64,000 bases of DNA from Helicobacter sp. 13S00477-4 (GTDB taxonomy: Bacteria > Campylobacterota > Campylobacteria > Campylobacterales > Helicobacteraceae), in NCBI RefSeq assembly GCF_002272785.1, contig NZ_MLAS01000003.1:59355-123354 (forward strand), given 5' to 3'. Positions 47,852-59,185 of the stretch are shown here, piece by piece. Position 1 is the first letter of the stretch. Each line of letters opens with the position of its first letter. The translations under genes were made by a program, and so were the position numbers. A model generated the notes under the pieces. The model had not been told where the DNA came from and made no database searches. It was given only the letters and a program-made list of their open reading frames with translations.

Positions 47852-50011
47852 TCAAAATCTATAAGAGATTTCAAATCTGCCATCAAATCCTGGATTTGGC
47901 AATGCTTTCCTTACTTGATTGATAGCATCATTTGCAGATCCATCAGCTTCAACTTTAAAGGGTGAAGCTTGATCAATATAAAATCGATTAAAAAGATTGT
48001 TTAATACAATTGAAAATGCTAATCCTTTTATTTTTGGTGGAGTGTAATTTATGTAAATATTATGAATATCATAACCTTGTTTATGGATATGACTAAACTC
48101 TTTGTTATAAATATCATAACCTTCATAATCAAGTTCTTGAATAAATCGACTTACCCAAGATAAGTCCAGCCCAATAGAAGCAAAATTATAATCAAGCTTT
48201 AAAATATAAGTATTACCTGTTGTAGCTCCAAGTTCATAAGTATCTGCAATCAATTTCCCTCTCACAGTAGGGAAACTTCTAGAAAAACCAAAAGTAGCTA
48301 AAAAACTCTTATAATTAAAACTTGCTCCTGCTTCAAATCCATAAATATTAATTTTATCAGTTAAATTTGTCCTCATTCCTCTGTTGGCATCTATATTTCC
48401 TGTAGAATCAATAACATTATCCTTTCCATAACTATTGATAAAATCGCTGATGACTTGATAAAATACAGCTCCCCTCAAGCTAAAATATTCTTGTGTATAA
48501 TCTGCATCAAATTCTACATTTTGTCCTTTTTCAGATTTCAAATGTGGATCAATAATGACATCGGGATCTTGTATCAAAAGAGCATCCCCAGGCAATGCAC
48601 CACGAGTAACATACGCATAAGAAAGTTTTAAATCAATATCTTCAATTGGATTATATAAAATAGCAACAGAAGGAGAAAAACCTTGTGTAATATGATTTTG
48701 AGAGTTTTTGTCAAAATAAGTATACACATCATAACGGGTTCCTGCTCCAATCGTCAATGATTTTACCAGTGAATAATTTGCTTGAATGTAAGCCCCAATT
48801 ATATTACTGCTTTCTTTTCCCCTTTGTTCTGCATTGACTATTTTTTGATCTTTATCCATAACTGTCATATTTTGATAGTCAATTCCATAATCAAATGTAT
48901 TACTATAATCTGTAGCGATAGGGTGAGAGATTTTGAGATCCGCTCCAAAATTGTTTAAAAATATATCTCTAGGTGTACTTCCTTCAAAATCAGCATCTTT
49001 TAGAGCTTCTCCATCAACGGTCTTTGTGGTTTCTGGATTAAATAATGGTGTAAGGTGAATATTCCTAATACTACCATAAGCATTCAACTTAACCTTAGGA
49101 CTCCCAAAATTTTCATCACCTTTATGATTGTATTCTAATGAAAAATTGTTATTACTATCAACATGATGAAAAAGCTCTTGAGCAAAATCAACTTTTGCTT
49201 CGTGTGCATCAGCTGGTGGATTCGTAACATTAGCACGGAATGGTCTGGTTGCATTGTCTCGAGTCATATTGTAACTAAAAGTAATTTTATCTTTTTCATT
49301 GATATAAGCATTTGCCTTAAGAAGAATATTATTTTGCTGAGAAGGAGAACCTAGAACTTTATCTTCTTGGGTTGGATGGAAAAGATGTGAAAAATGATCT
49401 CCATCACGATAATAAAAAATATTTTGATAAGTATAATAAGCTAAAGCATCAAAATGTTTTCCCATTTTTCCATAAATACTTACATTTTCTCGGATACCAA
49501 AATTCGTATAAAATGAACTACCCAAAGAAAAACCAAAATTTTGTCCTTTAGGCAATAAATCAGATGCATCTTTTGTTGTCATAGAAATAGCTCCAGCTAA
49601 TGCACCTGGACCAGCAGAAGCATTAGCTGAACCTTTTGTAATCTCTATTTCTTTAAGCATACCAGGATCAATGACGGTATTACCTTGATGGTGAAAAGCA
49701 TTACCATTTTGTGCTGCTCCATCTATTGTAACGCGTAATAATCTATCTTCTATTCCCCTAACATAAATCTTTTGAGCCATCATTCCCCCGCCACCGACAT
49801 CAACATCAGGCTGAGTTGCAAAAACATCTGACATCTGATTTGATTGTCTTTGACCTAAATCTTTTCCACTTATTACATCTTTATTATTAAATTGAAATTC
49901 CTTATCGCCTAAGGCGGTAACTTTATCTAATGTATAATCCTTTTCATCATCTGCAAATAATACCACTGCAATAAAACAACAACCAAATAAACTAAGTGCT
50001 TTTTTAAGCAT
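47852..50011 (-). CDS. TonB-dependent outer membrane receptor, FrpB-like
   Basis: 719 residues: a signal peptide (about 1-20), a TonB-box-like DYTLDKVTAL, a plug domain with QKIYVRGIEDRLLRVTIDGA, HHQGNTVIDP and GSANASAGPGALAGAISM, then a 22-strand-type barrel ending in EISYRF. The plug pattern is that of FrpB/heme-type receptors. In H. pylori FrpB genes HP1511/HP1512 follow plsY-folB as here, and FrpB4 there is nickel-responsive, so heme, iron or nickel are all possible cargo. It could be read from the folB side or from its own promoter. Confidence 0.85.
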   Translation of the reverse strand: MLKKALSLFGCCFIAVVLFADDEKDYTLDKVTALGDKEFQFNNKDVISGKDLGQRQSNQMSDVFATQPDVDVGGGGMMAQKIYVRGIEDRLLRVTIDGAAQNGNAFHHQGNTVIDPGMLKEIEITKGSANASAGPGALAGAISMTTKDASDLLPKGQNFGFSLGSSFYTNFGIRENVSIYGKMGKHFDALAYYTYQNIFYYRDGDHFSHLFHPTQEDKVLGSPSQQNNILLKANAYINEKDKITFSYNMTRDNATRPFRANVTNPPADAHEAKVDFAQELFHHVDSNNNFSLEYNHKGDENFGSPKVKLNAYGSIRNIHLTPLFNPETTKTVDGEALKDADFEGSTPRDIFLNNFGADLKISHPIATDYSNTFDYGIDYQNMTVMDKDQKIVNAEQRGKESSNIIGAYIQANYSLVKSLTIGAGTRYDVYTYFDKNSQNHITQGFSPSVAILYNPIEDIDLKLSYAYVTRGALPGDALLIQDPDVIIDPHLKSEKGQNVEFDADYTQEYFSLRGAVFYQVISDFINSYGKDNVIDSTGNIDANRGMRTNLTDKINIYGFEAGASFNYKSFLATFGFSRSFPTVRGKLIADTYELGATTGNTYILKLDYNFASIGLDLSWVSRFIQELDYEGYDIYNKEFSHIHKQGYDIHNIYINYTPPKIKGLAFSIVLNNLFNRFYIDQASPFKVEADGSANDAINQVRKALPNPGFDGRFEISYRF

Positions 50012-50045
50012 TTTAAGCCTTTCTTAAAATCATAATATTAATTCT

Positions 50046-50059
50046 TATTATTAATAATA
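50046..50059 (-). promoter_or_regulatory. Palindromic Fur-like operator candidate before the FrpB-like gene
   Basis: TATTATTAATAATA is a perfect 14-bp palindrome 34 bases before the receptor ATG. It fits the AT-only Fur boxes of H. pylori; the NikR consensus needs an 11-base spacer between such half sites and matches less well. Confidence 0.5.
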
Positions 50060-50075
50060 TATACTTAAAAAGAGA

Positions 50076-50438
50076 TTAAAAAAATTTATCTATTTTTACA
50101 CCTACAATGCAATTACTAATAATATCTAATTTTTTAATTGTTAAAGATAAAGATTCTATCACATTAAATTTTTGTTTTAAATTTTGTGTGATATCAAGTA
50201 AAGCCTCTTCTAAAAGCTTATATTTTCTTGTTTTTAGGAGTTCTTCAATCATATCTTTTACAGCCACATAATCAATAAAATTTTTATTTCCAAAAGGATA
50301 AATCAAAGAACCCTCTAAAAGTACTCTTTGAGGATGTATCCTCTCAAAATCTAAAATACCAATGATAGTTTCAAGTTCTAGTTTTTCAATGATGAGTGTG
50401 AAAGATGCAGACAAATCAAAAGACCTTTTTTTCTTCAC
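50076..50438 (-). CDS. folB: Dihydroneopterin aldolase FolB
   Basis: 120 residues. The core LIIEKLELETIIGILDFERIHPQRV has the Gly-Ile-x-x-x-Glu-Arg pattern of FolB, and DYVAVKDMIEELL and KYKLLEEALLDI complete the fold. It acts in folate synthesis. The frame opens at GTG 50438 with no room for a ribosome site; TTG at 50414, 9 bases after AAAAAAAGG and right after the plsY stop, may be the true start. Confidence 0.82.
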   Translation of the reverse strand: MKKKRSFDLSASFTLIIEKLELETIIGILDFERIHPQRVLLEGSLIYPFGNKNFIDYVAVKDMIEELLKTRKYKLLEEALLDITQNLKQKFNVIESLSLTIKKLDIISNCIVGVKIDKFF

Positions 50439-51084
50439 CTTTGAATAAACGAATTATATTTGGTATATGCGTGTATAAAATAATTATACCAATGATAATG
50501 ACTGGAGTATGAGTATGGACTTGATGGAGGATAGAAATAGAATAGGGCAATTTTAAAACATAAGGTGTAATAAAAGTGAATATTATCCCGCTTAAAACTC
50601 CAATGAGTGAAGAAAGTGAAGAAACTTTAAATATTTTACCAATAATTCCCCAAATAATAAGCCCTAAAATACCTTCAACTGGCATAAGCAATATCACAGA
50701 ACCAATGGCTGTTGCTACACCTTTTCCACCATTAAAATTTAAATAAGGGCTATAACAATGCCCTAAAATTGATAAAATAGCGATAGCCCATTGTGTTTCA
50801 TAACTCAAACCAAAAAGTTTAGCTAAAAGCACAATAATTAAGCCTTTGATAGCATCTAAAATGATTGTAAAGATAGATAAGATTTTGGCTTTTTTAGCAT
50901 TAATATCTTTAAGTGCTCGGTAAACATTAGTCGCTCCAATACTCCCTGAACCAAAGTTACGAATATTCACACCACAAAAAATTTTTGCTAAAAATAATCC
51001 AAATGGAATCCCACCAAATAAGTAAGCCAAAATATAAAAAATCACATTAGGATTAGTGATGATATTTAAAACTATATCTTTCAA
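50416..51084 (-). CDS. plsY: Acyl-phosphate:glycerol-3-phosphate acyltransferase PlsY
   Basis: 222 residues, about seven membrane helices. The active-site motifs are FGSGSIGATNVYR and FNGGKGVATAIGS. It makes lysophosphatidic acid from acyl phosphate. Start is TTG 51084, 5 bases after AAAGGA. It follows gyrB by 18 bases. Confidence 0.92.
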   Translation of the reverse strand: MKDIVLNIITNPNVIFYILAYLFGGIPFGLFLAKIFCGVNIRNFGSGSIGATNVYRALKDINAKKAKILSIFTIILDAIKGLIIVLLAKLFGLSYETQWAIAILSILGHCYSPYLNFNGGKGVATAIGSVILLMPVEGILGLIIWGIIGKIFKVSSLSSLIGVLSGIIFTFITPYVLKLPYSISILHQVHTHTPVIIIGIIILYTHIPNIIRLFKGEEKKVF

Positions 51085-51102
51085 TTCTTTCCTTTATTTT
51101 GA

Positions 51103-53427
<2,325 letters not shown>

Positions 53428-53441
53428 TTAAACTCCAAGTA

Positions 53442-54521
53442 TCAGAATATTATAGGCATTATAATGGTTGAGAAATTATTATCTTCTAGCATAAATGGGG
53501 TGTTTGGTTCGTTCAAATATAAAGTAAAATCTGTGGATTCAATTTGTGAAAGGAAATCAAGTATGCTTTTTGAATTTGCTCCAAGTGTTATTTCTTCATT
53601 TATATTAGTATTAATTTCTATTTGAGTGGTAGCTTTTTCAGAGTTTTCATTGCTGATGGATTCAAATAATATATCATTTTGTTTGATAATGAATTTGATA
53701 TTGTTTGATAATGAATTGATGAGTTTAATAGAATCTGTTATAACATCTTTTGGTAGTTTGATTTTGTTTTTTGATTCTTTTGGGATGATTTTTTGATAAT
53801 CTGGAAATTTACCATTGATGAGTTTGGTAAAAAATGTGTAATGGTTATTTTTGATGATGAGTTGAGTTTGATTGTAGAATATTTCAAAGTCATCATAATT
53901 ATCATAGAAAAGTTTTAAGATTTCTATGATTCCTTTTTTTGGGATGATAATAGACAGGTTTTCTATAGATTGGGTATCATGTTTGATGATAGCAAGTCTC
54001 CTTGTATCTGTAGCTACAAAGTTGTAGCAATAATCTTTTATATCTAAGAGTGCTCCGCTTAATTCCGGTTTTTGATTACTGCTTTCAATAGCTGGGTTGA
54101 TTTTTCTGAGGGAATAAATAAATTTTGATGCGTCAATATTGATCTTTTTGTAATTTTCAATTTCAGATGATTTTGGAAATTCTGATGCATTATACATTGG
54201 TAGTTTGAATTTTGATTTTCCTTGTTTGATGTGAATAAAATCATTCTCTGTTTCTAGTATGATTTCACCATCTTTGAGTCTTTTTACGATATCTAAGATT
54301 TTTCTTCCATTTACAGTTGCACTACCATCAGATTCTTTTTTAATGATGTCGATTTTTGATTCAATACCAATTTCATAGTCTGTAGCTTTTAATAATAGTT
54401 TAGAATCTATTATTTCAAGGTAAATATGGGAAGTGATTTGTGAAGAGTCTTTTTTATCTAGGAATGCTTGAAAATTATTTAAAATGATTTCAAAATTGTT
54501 TTTGGCTAAGCTTAGTTTCAT
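53442..54521 (-). CDS. dnaN: DNA polymerase III sliding clamp (beta)
   Basis: 359 residues in three clamp domains of about 120 each. Visible are the N-terminal MKLSLAKNNFEIILNNF, VATDTRRLAI in the middle domain and the C-terminal NTPFMLEDNNFSTIIMPI (usual end IMPMR; here IMPIIF). AAGGAG precedes the ATG. It lies between the downstream DnaA-box cluster and gyrB. Confidence 0.95.
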   Translation of the reverse strand: MKLSLAKNNFEIILNNFQAFLDKKDSSQITSHIYLEIIDSKLLLKATDYEIGIESKIDIIKKESDGSATVNGRKILDIVKRLKDGEIILETENDFIHIKQGKSKFKLPMYNASEFPKSSEIENYKKINIDASKFIYSLRKINPAIESSNQKPELSGALLDIKDYCYNFVATDTRRLAIIKHDTQSIENLSIIIPKKGIIEILKLFYDNYDDFEIFYNQTQLIIKNNHYTFFTKLINGKFPDYQKIIPKESKNKIKLPKDVITDSIKLINSLSNNIKFIIKQNDILFESISNENSEKATTQIEINTNINEEITLGANSKSILDFLSQIESTDFTLYLNEPNTPFMLEDNNFSTIIMPIIF

Positions 54522-54540
54522 TAGTTCTCCTTATTGAAGC

Positions 54541-54666
54541 ATTATAATTTTAAATTTTAACCGCAGTAGTAAGTTTCAGTGAAATAGTGAAAATACTATC
54601 AAAATGCTTTTAGTGTAATGTTTTATATGTGAAAATATTAGATTTTATTTTCACATCTTTTCACAT
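54541..54666. other. oriC: Probable oriC2: DnaA-box cluster and AT-rich unwinding region between dnaA and dnaN
   Basis: DnaA-box-like 9-mers: TTTTCACAT at 54648-54656, 54658-54666 and, on the minus strand, 54627-54635; TTTTCACTA on the minus strand at 54585-54593. An AT-only tract follows toward dnaN (54541-54560), then CAGTAGTAA at 54564-54572, which could act as DnaA-trio. Epsilonproteobacterial boxes follow TTWTNCACN in the work I recall. No gene is present in 54522-54704. Confidence 0.65.
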
Positions 54667-54704
54667 CTTTCTGTGTGATTATACCTAAATTTTTTGGTAT
54701 TTTG

Positions 54705-56024
54705 TTAGGTTCTTTTATTGCTTTGCTCATTTTGTATCTTGTTTTTCATTTCATCAATCATTGCTTTGATATTAATGTTTTCATTGATTTGTGTGGTAAT
54801 CATTTTCATTGCTTTGCTTACAGAACTGTGGTCTTTCATATTTAAAAATTGAGCTAGAGCATACATTGAATTGGGTGCGAGTGTTCTAGCCAGATAGATA
54901 ACTATCCTTCTGGCATTAGCTGTTATTTTGTTCCTTGATTTTGATTTGATTTCACTAGGCTTAATATTAAGTTCTTTTGAAACTATTTTGATGATATTTT
55001 CTAAAGTGATGTTTTCAAGATTTTCTTTTTGTGTATCTTTGATAGCATTTTTCGCCATTGATAAGGTAATATGTTGTCCGATGATAGAAGCTTGAGCATT
55101 GAGTTTTAAGATAATACCTTCAATTTGTCTTATATTGTCATTGATATTTGAGGCTAGGTAATGGATGATTTCTCTATCAATTTCAATTTTATTCAAGCTA
55201 CATTTTTGAATGATGATGGCAATTTTTGTTTCTAAACCAGGTGGTTGTATGTCTGTCATTATACCCCATTCAAATCTGGATTTTAATCTCTCTTCCAATC
55301 CTAATATTTGTTTAGGAGCTTTGTCACTTGTCATGACGATTTGTTTTTTTTTGTCGTGGAGTTCATTAAAAGTATGAAAAAATTCTTGTTGTACACCTTC
55401 TTTTCCACCAAAAAATTGCACATCATCTATCAATAAATAATCACAATTACGATATTTATCGCGGAATCTATCCATTGTATTGTTGTTGATACGAGTGATA
55501 AAGTCATTTAAAAATTGTTCTGCTGTCACATAAATGACGATTTTGTTTTTTTCTGCTACTGCATTGCCAATGGCATTTAAAATATGTGTTTTACCAAGTC
55601 CTGTCCCACCATATATGAGCACTGGATTATAAATATTGGCTTGTTTTTGAGAAATTTTTTTAGCAATCTCAAAACTCAAACGATTAGAATCACCTACTAC
55701 AAAAGAATCAAAAGTATAAGATGGATTCAAAATCGCTTGGGTTTGAAATTTATTCCTATGGATAAAACTTTTCACATCTTTTTTTTGTGATTCTACAATG
55801 ATGTTGATTTCAGGCTTTATTTTTTTATATACCTCAAATAAATGGGATATTTTTTCGCTGTATTTTGTTTTTATCCAATTAGCTATATAGATATTAGGGA
55901 CAATGAAAACTGCTAAATCCGATTTAGAGGTATTTTCATCATATTTCATTTTAGAGATATATGTATTATATTCATATTCGCTGATTTCATCTTTAAGTTG
56001 TTTTAATATATCATTTTCTATCAT
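54705..56024 (-). CDS. dnaA: Chromosomal replication initiator DnaA
   Basis: 439 residues from ATG 56024, which has GGAG 5 bases upstream; the frame opens earlier with GTG 56051, inside the box cluster. Domain I (about 1-75) is followed by AAA+ with GGTGLGKTHILNAIG, LLIDDVQFFGGKEG and the sensor region, then the C-terminal helix-turn-helix with the DnaA signature MKDHSSVSKAMKMI. It binds the DnaA boxes at both ends of its own gene and opens the origin. Confidence 0.97.
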   Translation of the reverse strand: MIENDILKQLKDEISEYEYNTYISKMKYDENTSKSDLAVFIVPNIYIANWIKTKYSEKISHLFEVYKKIKPEINIIVESQKKDVKSFIHRNKFQTQAILNPSYTFDSFVVGDSNRLSFEIAKKISQKQANIYNPVLIYGGTGLGKTHILNAIGNAVAEKNKIVIYVTAEQFLNDFITRINNNTMDRFRDKYRNCDYLLIDDVQFFGGKEGVQQEFFHTFNELHDKKKQIVMTSDKAPKQILGLEERLKSRFEWGIMTDIQPPGLETKIAIIIQKCSLNKIEIDREIIHYLASNINDNIRQIEGIILKLNAQASIIGQHITLSMAKNAIKDTQKENLENITLENIIKIVSKELNIKPSEIKSKSRNKITANARRIVIYLARTLAPNSMYALAQFLNMKDHSSVSKAMKMITTQINENINIKAMIDEMKNKIQNEQSNKRT

Positions 56025-56044
56025 TTTTTCTCCAAAAATTATGT

Positions 56045-56094
56045 TTTTCACATTGTGAAAAGTTTAGTGAATAATAGTGAAAATAATGTGTAAA
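56045..56094. other. oriC: Probable oriC1: DnaA-box cluster between dnaA and ruvC
   Basis: Five box-like 9-mers in 50 bases: TTTTCACAT 56045-56053, and on the minus strand TTTTCACAA 56053-56061, TATTCACTA 56065-56073, TTTTCACTA 56075-56083 and TTTACACAT 56086-56094. The first two form a perfect 17-bp palindrome. The cluster overlaps the dnaA leader, so it may also serve autoregulation. Confidence 0.65.
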
Positions 56095-56120
56095 ATAAAT
56101 AAAATGAGAGTAAAAATTAG

Positions 56121-56603
56121 ATGAATATTTTAGGTATTGATCCAGGTAGCAGGAATTGCGGTTATGCAGTGCTTAATCTGGAAAAAGGTAAAATTTTTTT
56201 AATTGAAGCTGGTTTTATAAAAATCAAAGAACGTATATTACAACATCAGATTTTAGAATTTGTCGAAGGTATTGATCTGGTTTTAAAATCACATAAAATT
56301 GATGAAGTCGCCATTGAAGATATGTTTTATGCTTATAACCCACAATCTGTAATAAAATTAGCTCAATTTCGCGGGGCATTGAGTTTAAAAATTTTACAAG
56401 AATTGGGAAATTTTGCTGAATACACTGCTTTGCAAGTCAAAAAAGCTCTGACAGGGAATGGAAAAGCCACTAAAACCCAAGTAGCTTTTATGGTCAAGAG
56501 GATATTAGGGATAAAAGGTGAAATAAAACCACTTGACATCACAGATGCTATAGCCATAGCCATCACACATTCACAGCGTATAAAGCTGGATAAAAAAATA
56601 TAA
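56121..56603 (+). CDS. ruvC: Holliday junction resolvase RuvC
   Basis: 160 residues. Catalytic acidic residues lie in [15 protein letters not shown] (Asp7), [25 protein letters not shown] (Glu) and [14 protein letters not shown] (Asp pair). It cuts junctions made by RuvAB. Divergent from dnaA across the oriC1 cluster; no strong ribosome site is visible. Confidence 0.93.
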   Translation: MNILGIDPGSRNCGYAVLNLEKGKIFLIEAGFIKIKERILQHQILEFVEGIDLVLKSHKIDEVAIEDMFYAYNPQSVIKLAQFRGALSLKILQELGNFAEYTALQVKKALTGNGKATKTQVAFMVKRILGIKGEIKPLDITDAIAIAITHSQRIKLDKKI

Positions 56604-56643
56604 AAAATAAATAATCCTTTTTCAATTCAAGATATCAAATCAA

Positions 56644-57450
56644 TCATTTAGAATCCAAAATTTTATGGTAGATTTTATCAATATTATCAAGAATGCGGGG
56701 TGTACCACGCAATAGTGAATAAGTATCAATATAAAAAACTTCTTTGTCTTGTGAGGCTTTGGTTTGATTTAACAAAGGGTTTGTTGAGAAAAGTTCATCT
56801 TGATTCTGCACTCTCAAACCATAAAAAATGATTTCAGGATTAGATTTTAAAATATATTCTTGAGAAAGGATAGGTTTTTTGCCCGGTAAGTTTGCAGCGA
56901 TATTTTTTATGCCTATGGCTTCAAAAACACTGCCTGGTAATGTATTATTTGGGAAAACCATTAAAGGGGAAACTGAATAAATAAAGACACCTTTTTTATT
57001 CAAAGGATTTTCTTTAAATCCTTGTAATTTTTTTTCAAAATCATTTTTTAGTTTGGTCGCTTCGGGTTCTTTATCTAGTATTTTACCCATTTCTTGAATA
57101 TTTTGTCCAATTTCTTTAAGAGTATCAGCTTTGAGATAAAGAGTTTTGATACCGAATCTTTTCAAATTATTTTCAAGATTCAGGCTATAAGAACTTAATA
57201 TAACTATATCGGGCTTTAGAGCGATGATTTTTTCTAAAGAAGGGTTTGAGAATGTCCCTACACTTTTTAGTTTTGAAGTTTTTTCTTTAGGGTAGATTTG
57301 AGAGCTTTGCATTTTGGCGATAGCAAGTATCCTGTCTTCTCCTCCTAGCATATAGGTAATCTCTATGATAGCAGGATCAAGGATAACTAACATCTGTTTT
57401 GTGATTCCAAAAGTGCAGATAAGGCATAGAAATAAAAGCATTTTTTTCAT
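56644..57450 (-). CDS. Periplasmic metal/metal-chelate binding protein of an ABC importer
   Basis: 268 residues with a signal peptide (about 1-18, no lipobox). It has the two-lobed helical-backbone binding fold of class III binding proteins: ITYMLGGEDRILAIAK, SVGTFSNPSLEKIIALKPDIVI, and LPGKKPILSQEYILKSNPEIIFYG. Cargo may be ferric siderophore, heme, cobalamin or a nickel/cobalt complex; the sequence does not decide. Last gene of the receptor-permease-ATPase-binding protein operon, with ATGA overlap to the ATPase. Confidence 0.85.
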   Translation of the reverse strand: MKKMLLFLCLICTFGITKQMLVILDPAIIEITYMLGGEDRILAIAKMQSSQIYPKEKTSKLKSVGTFSNPSLEKIIALKPDIVILSSYSLNLENNLKRFGIKTLYLKADTLKEIGQNIQEMGKILDKEPEATKLKNDFEKKLQGFKENPLNKKGVFIYSVSPLMVFPNNTLPGSVFEAIGIKNIAANLPGKKPILSQEYILKSNPEIIFYGLRVQNQDELFSTNPLLNQTKASQDKEVFYIDTYSLLRGTPRILDNIDKIYHKILDSK

Positions 57451-58244
57451 TTTTTTTCCTTTTTTACAATGATAAATGGATATCCATTGTGGTCAATAAC
57501 ATCACAATCAAAACCGTAAACATCCAGCAATATATTTGGTTGGAACAAGTCTTTTGGGCTTCCCGCATAGAGAATTTTTCCTCCTTTGATGAAAAATATT
57601 TTTGTACAAAATAACCCAGCTAGATTGATGTCATGTAGAACTGCTATAGTCGTTATATGAATTGTTTTGCATAGTTTTTCACAAAGCCTCATTGTTTCAA
57701 GGGCATAATTTAGATCCAAAGCACTTGTAGGTTCATCAAGTAGCAAGATTTTGGGATTTGAAGCTAGGGCTCTAGCGAGCAATACTCTTTGGAACTCTCC
57801 CCCACTAAGACTTAGTGCTATACGTTTTTTAAGATGTTGGATATTTAATGATGAAGCGATTTTATCAATCTCTTGAGTATCTGTTATACTATATCCTTTG
57901 ATAGGATTTTCCAATGAAGAATACCTTCCCATATATAAAATATCTTCAACCAGCAAGGGCATAGAGAGGGAAGATTTTTGTGGCAAAAAACCAAGCATAT
58001 TAGCTAGGTCTTTATGATTGTAATGTGAAATATCTTTATTAAAGAGTTTTACATAGCCTGAGAAGGGTTTTAAGATACCTAATATTTGTTTTATTAGGGT
58101 GCTTTTGCCACAACCATTTGGTCCAAGTATACCGATGAATTCACCTTTTTTTGCATTTAGATTGATGTTTTTGAGGATATTTTGTGTTTGATGATAATCA
58201 AAGCATAAACCTTTGATTTGGAGCAAATCCATTGAACTTACCAT
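57447..58244 (-). CDS. FecE/BtuD-type ABC transporter ATPase
   Basis: 265 residues. Walker A GPNGCGKST, Q-loop LGFLPQKSS, signature LSGGEFQRVLLARAL, Walker B ILLLDEPTSALD and switch VLHDINLA are all intact. The start is ATG 58244, 7 bases after AGGAT. Two bases separate it from the permease stop. It powers uptake through the FecCD-type permease; the pair resembles HP0888-HP0889 of H. pylori. Confidence 0.92.
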   Translation of the reverse strand: MVSSMDLLQIKGLCFDYHQTQNILKNINLNAKKGEFIGILGPNGCGKSTLIKQILGILKPFSGYVKLFNKDISHYNHKDLANMLGFLPQKSSLSMPLLVEDILYMGRYSSLENPIKGYSITDTQEIDKIASSLNIQHLKKRIALSLSGGEFQRVLLARALASNPKILLLDEPTSALDLNYALETMRLCEKLCKTIHITTIAVLHDINLAGLFCTKIFFIKGGKILYAGSPKDLFQPNILLDVYGFDCDVIDHNGYPFIIVKKEKK

Positions 58245-58246
58245 TT

Positions 58247-59185
58247 TTATATCCTTTTGCTGAAAGCTAGATAAAGAAAAAGGGGTGCACCAAAAAATGC
58301 TGTGATAACACCAATGGGTATTTCAATAGGGGCTAAAACACTCCTGCCAAATGTATCACACAGTAGCAAAAAAATCCCACCAAGTAAGCAACACATTGGT
58401 AACATAAGGGTGTGATTATTTGTTTTAGTTAGCATGCGGATAGTATGTGGGATGATAAGACCTACAAAACCTATTAAACCGCTGAATCCGACACAAAAAG
58501 CAACAGCCATTGAGGTGACAATGAGGAGATTTTTTTTGCATTTGTTTACATTGACTCCTAGACTTTTAGCTTCATCATCGCCACTAAGCAAAATGTCTAA
58601 TTCAAATCTTTTGAGATAAAAATAAAACATACATCCTGTCAATGGAATAAAAAGCATAAATACCTGATGCCAAGAAGCCCCACCCAAATACCCCATTAGC
58701 CAAGTGATGATTTTGAAAGAATCTTCACCAATGAGGTAAATACTAAAAGTTGTGAACGCACCTAAAAAAGAAGAAGCTGCAATCCCTATGATTAAAAGTG
58801 TAGTGATGTTTTGTCTTTTTGAGATAGAAAAGATTATTAGTGAAAATATTACACAGCACAAAAATCCCATAGTCCCATAATAAAAATCAGCCATTTTTAA
58901 CAAATAAGCTAGCACAGCACCAAATGTAGCACTTGAAGCAATACCAATGATATAGGGGTCAGCAATAGGGTTGGCAAAAACACTTTGGACAACTAATCCA
59001 GAGCTTGCCAAAAGCATACCAATCAAAATGGCTAATAAAATACGTGGCAACCTGATGTCAAACAAAATGATTTTGCTTGTGGTATCAAGACTTCCCCAAT
59101 CAATGCCTACACTACCTATATTGAGTGCAAGTGGAATAGTGATGAGGTATGCGATGATAACCCAAATATAAAATCTAAAAATCAT
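58247..59185 (-). CDS. FecCD-family ABC transporter permease
   Basis: 312 residues, nine or ten membrane helices. RLPRILLAILIGMLLASSGLVVQSVFANPIADPYIIG and the coupling-helix region GFVGLIIPHTIRMLTK are hallmarks of the FecCD/BtuC family. Its start overlaps the receptor gene upstream by 11 bases, so receptor and importer are made together. Confidence 0.92.
   Translation of the reverse strand: MIFRFYIWVIIAYLITIPLALNIGSVGIDWGSLDTTSKIILFDIRLPRILLAILIGMLLASSGLVVQSVFANPIADPYIIGIASSATFGAVLAYLLKMADFYYGTMGFLCCVIFSLIIFSISKRQNITTLLIIGIAASSFLGAFTTFSIYLIGEDSFKIITWLMGYLGGASWHQVFMLFIPLTGCMFYFYLKRFELDILLSGDDEAKSLGVNVNKCKKNLLIVTSMAVAFCVGFSGLIGFVGLIIPHTIRMLTKTNNHTLMLPMCCLLGGIFLLLCDTFGRSVLAPIEIPIGVITAFFGAPLFLYLAFSKRI

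Noticed and set aside
50046..50059. NikR operator before the FrpB-like receptor
   Set aside because: The NikR consensus needs two half sites 11 bases apart; the contiguous palindrome fits Fur better. Nickel control is not excluded.
56045..56061. 17-bp palindrome before dnaA as a repressor operator
   Set aside because: Both halves are DnaA-box sequences among three more such boxes, so an origin element explains it better.
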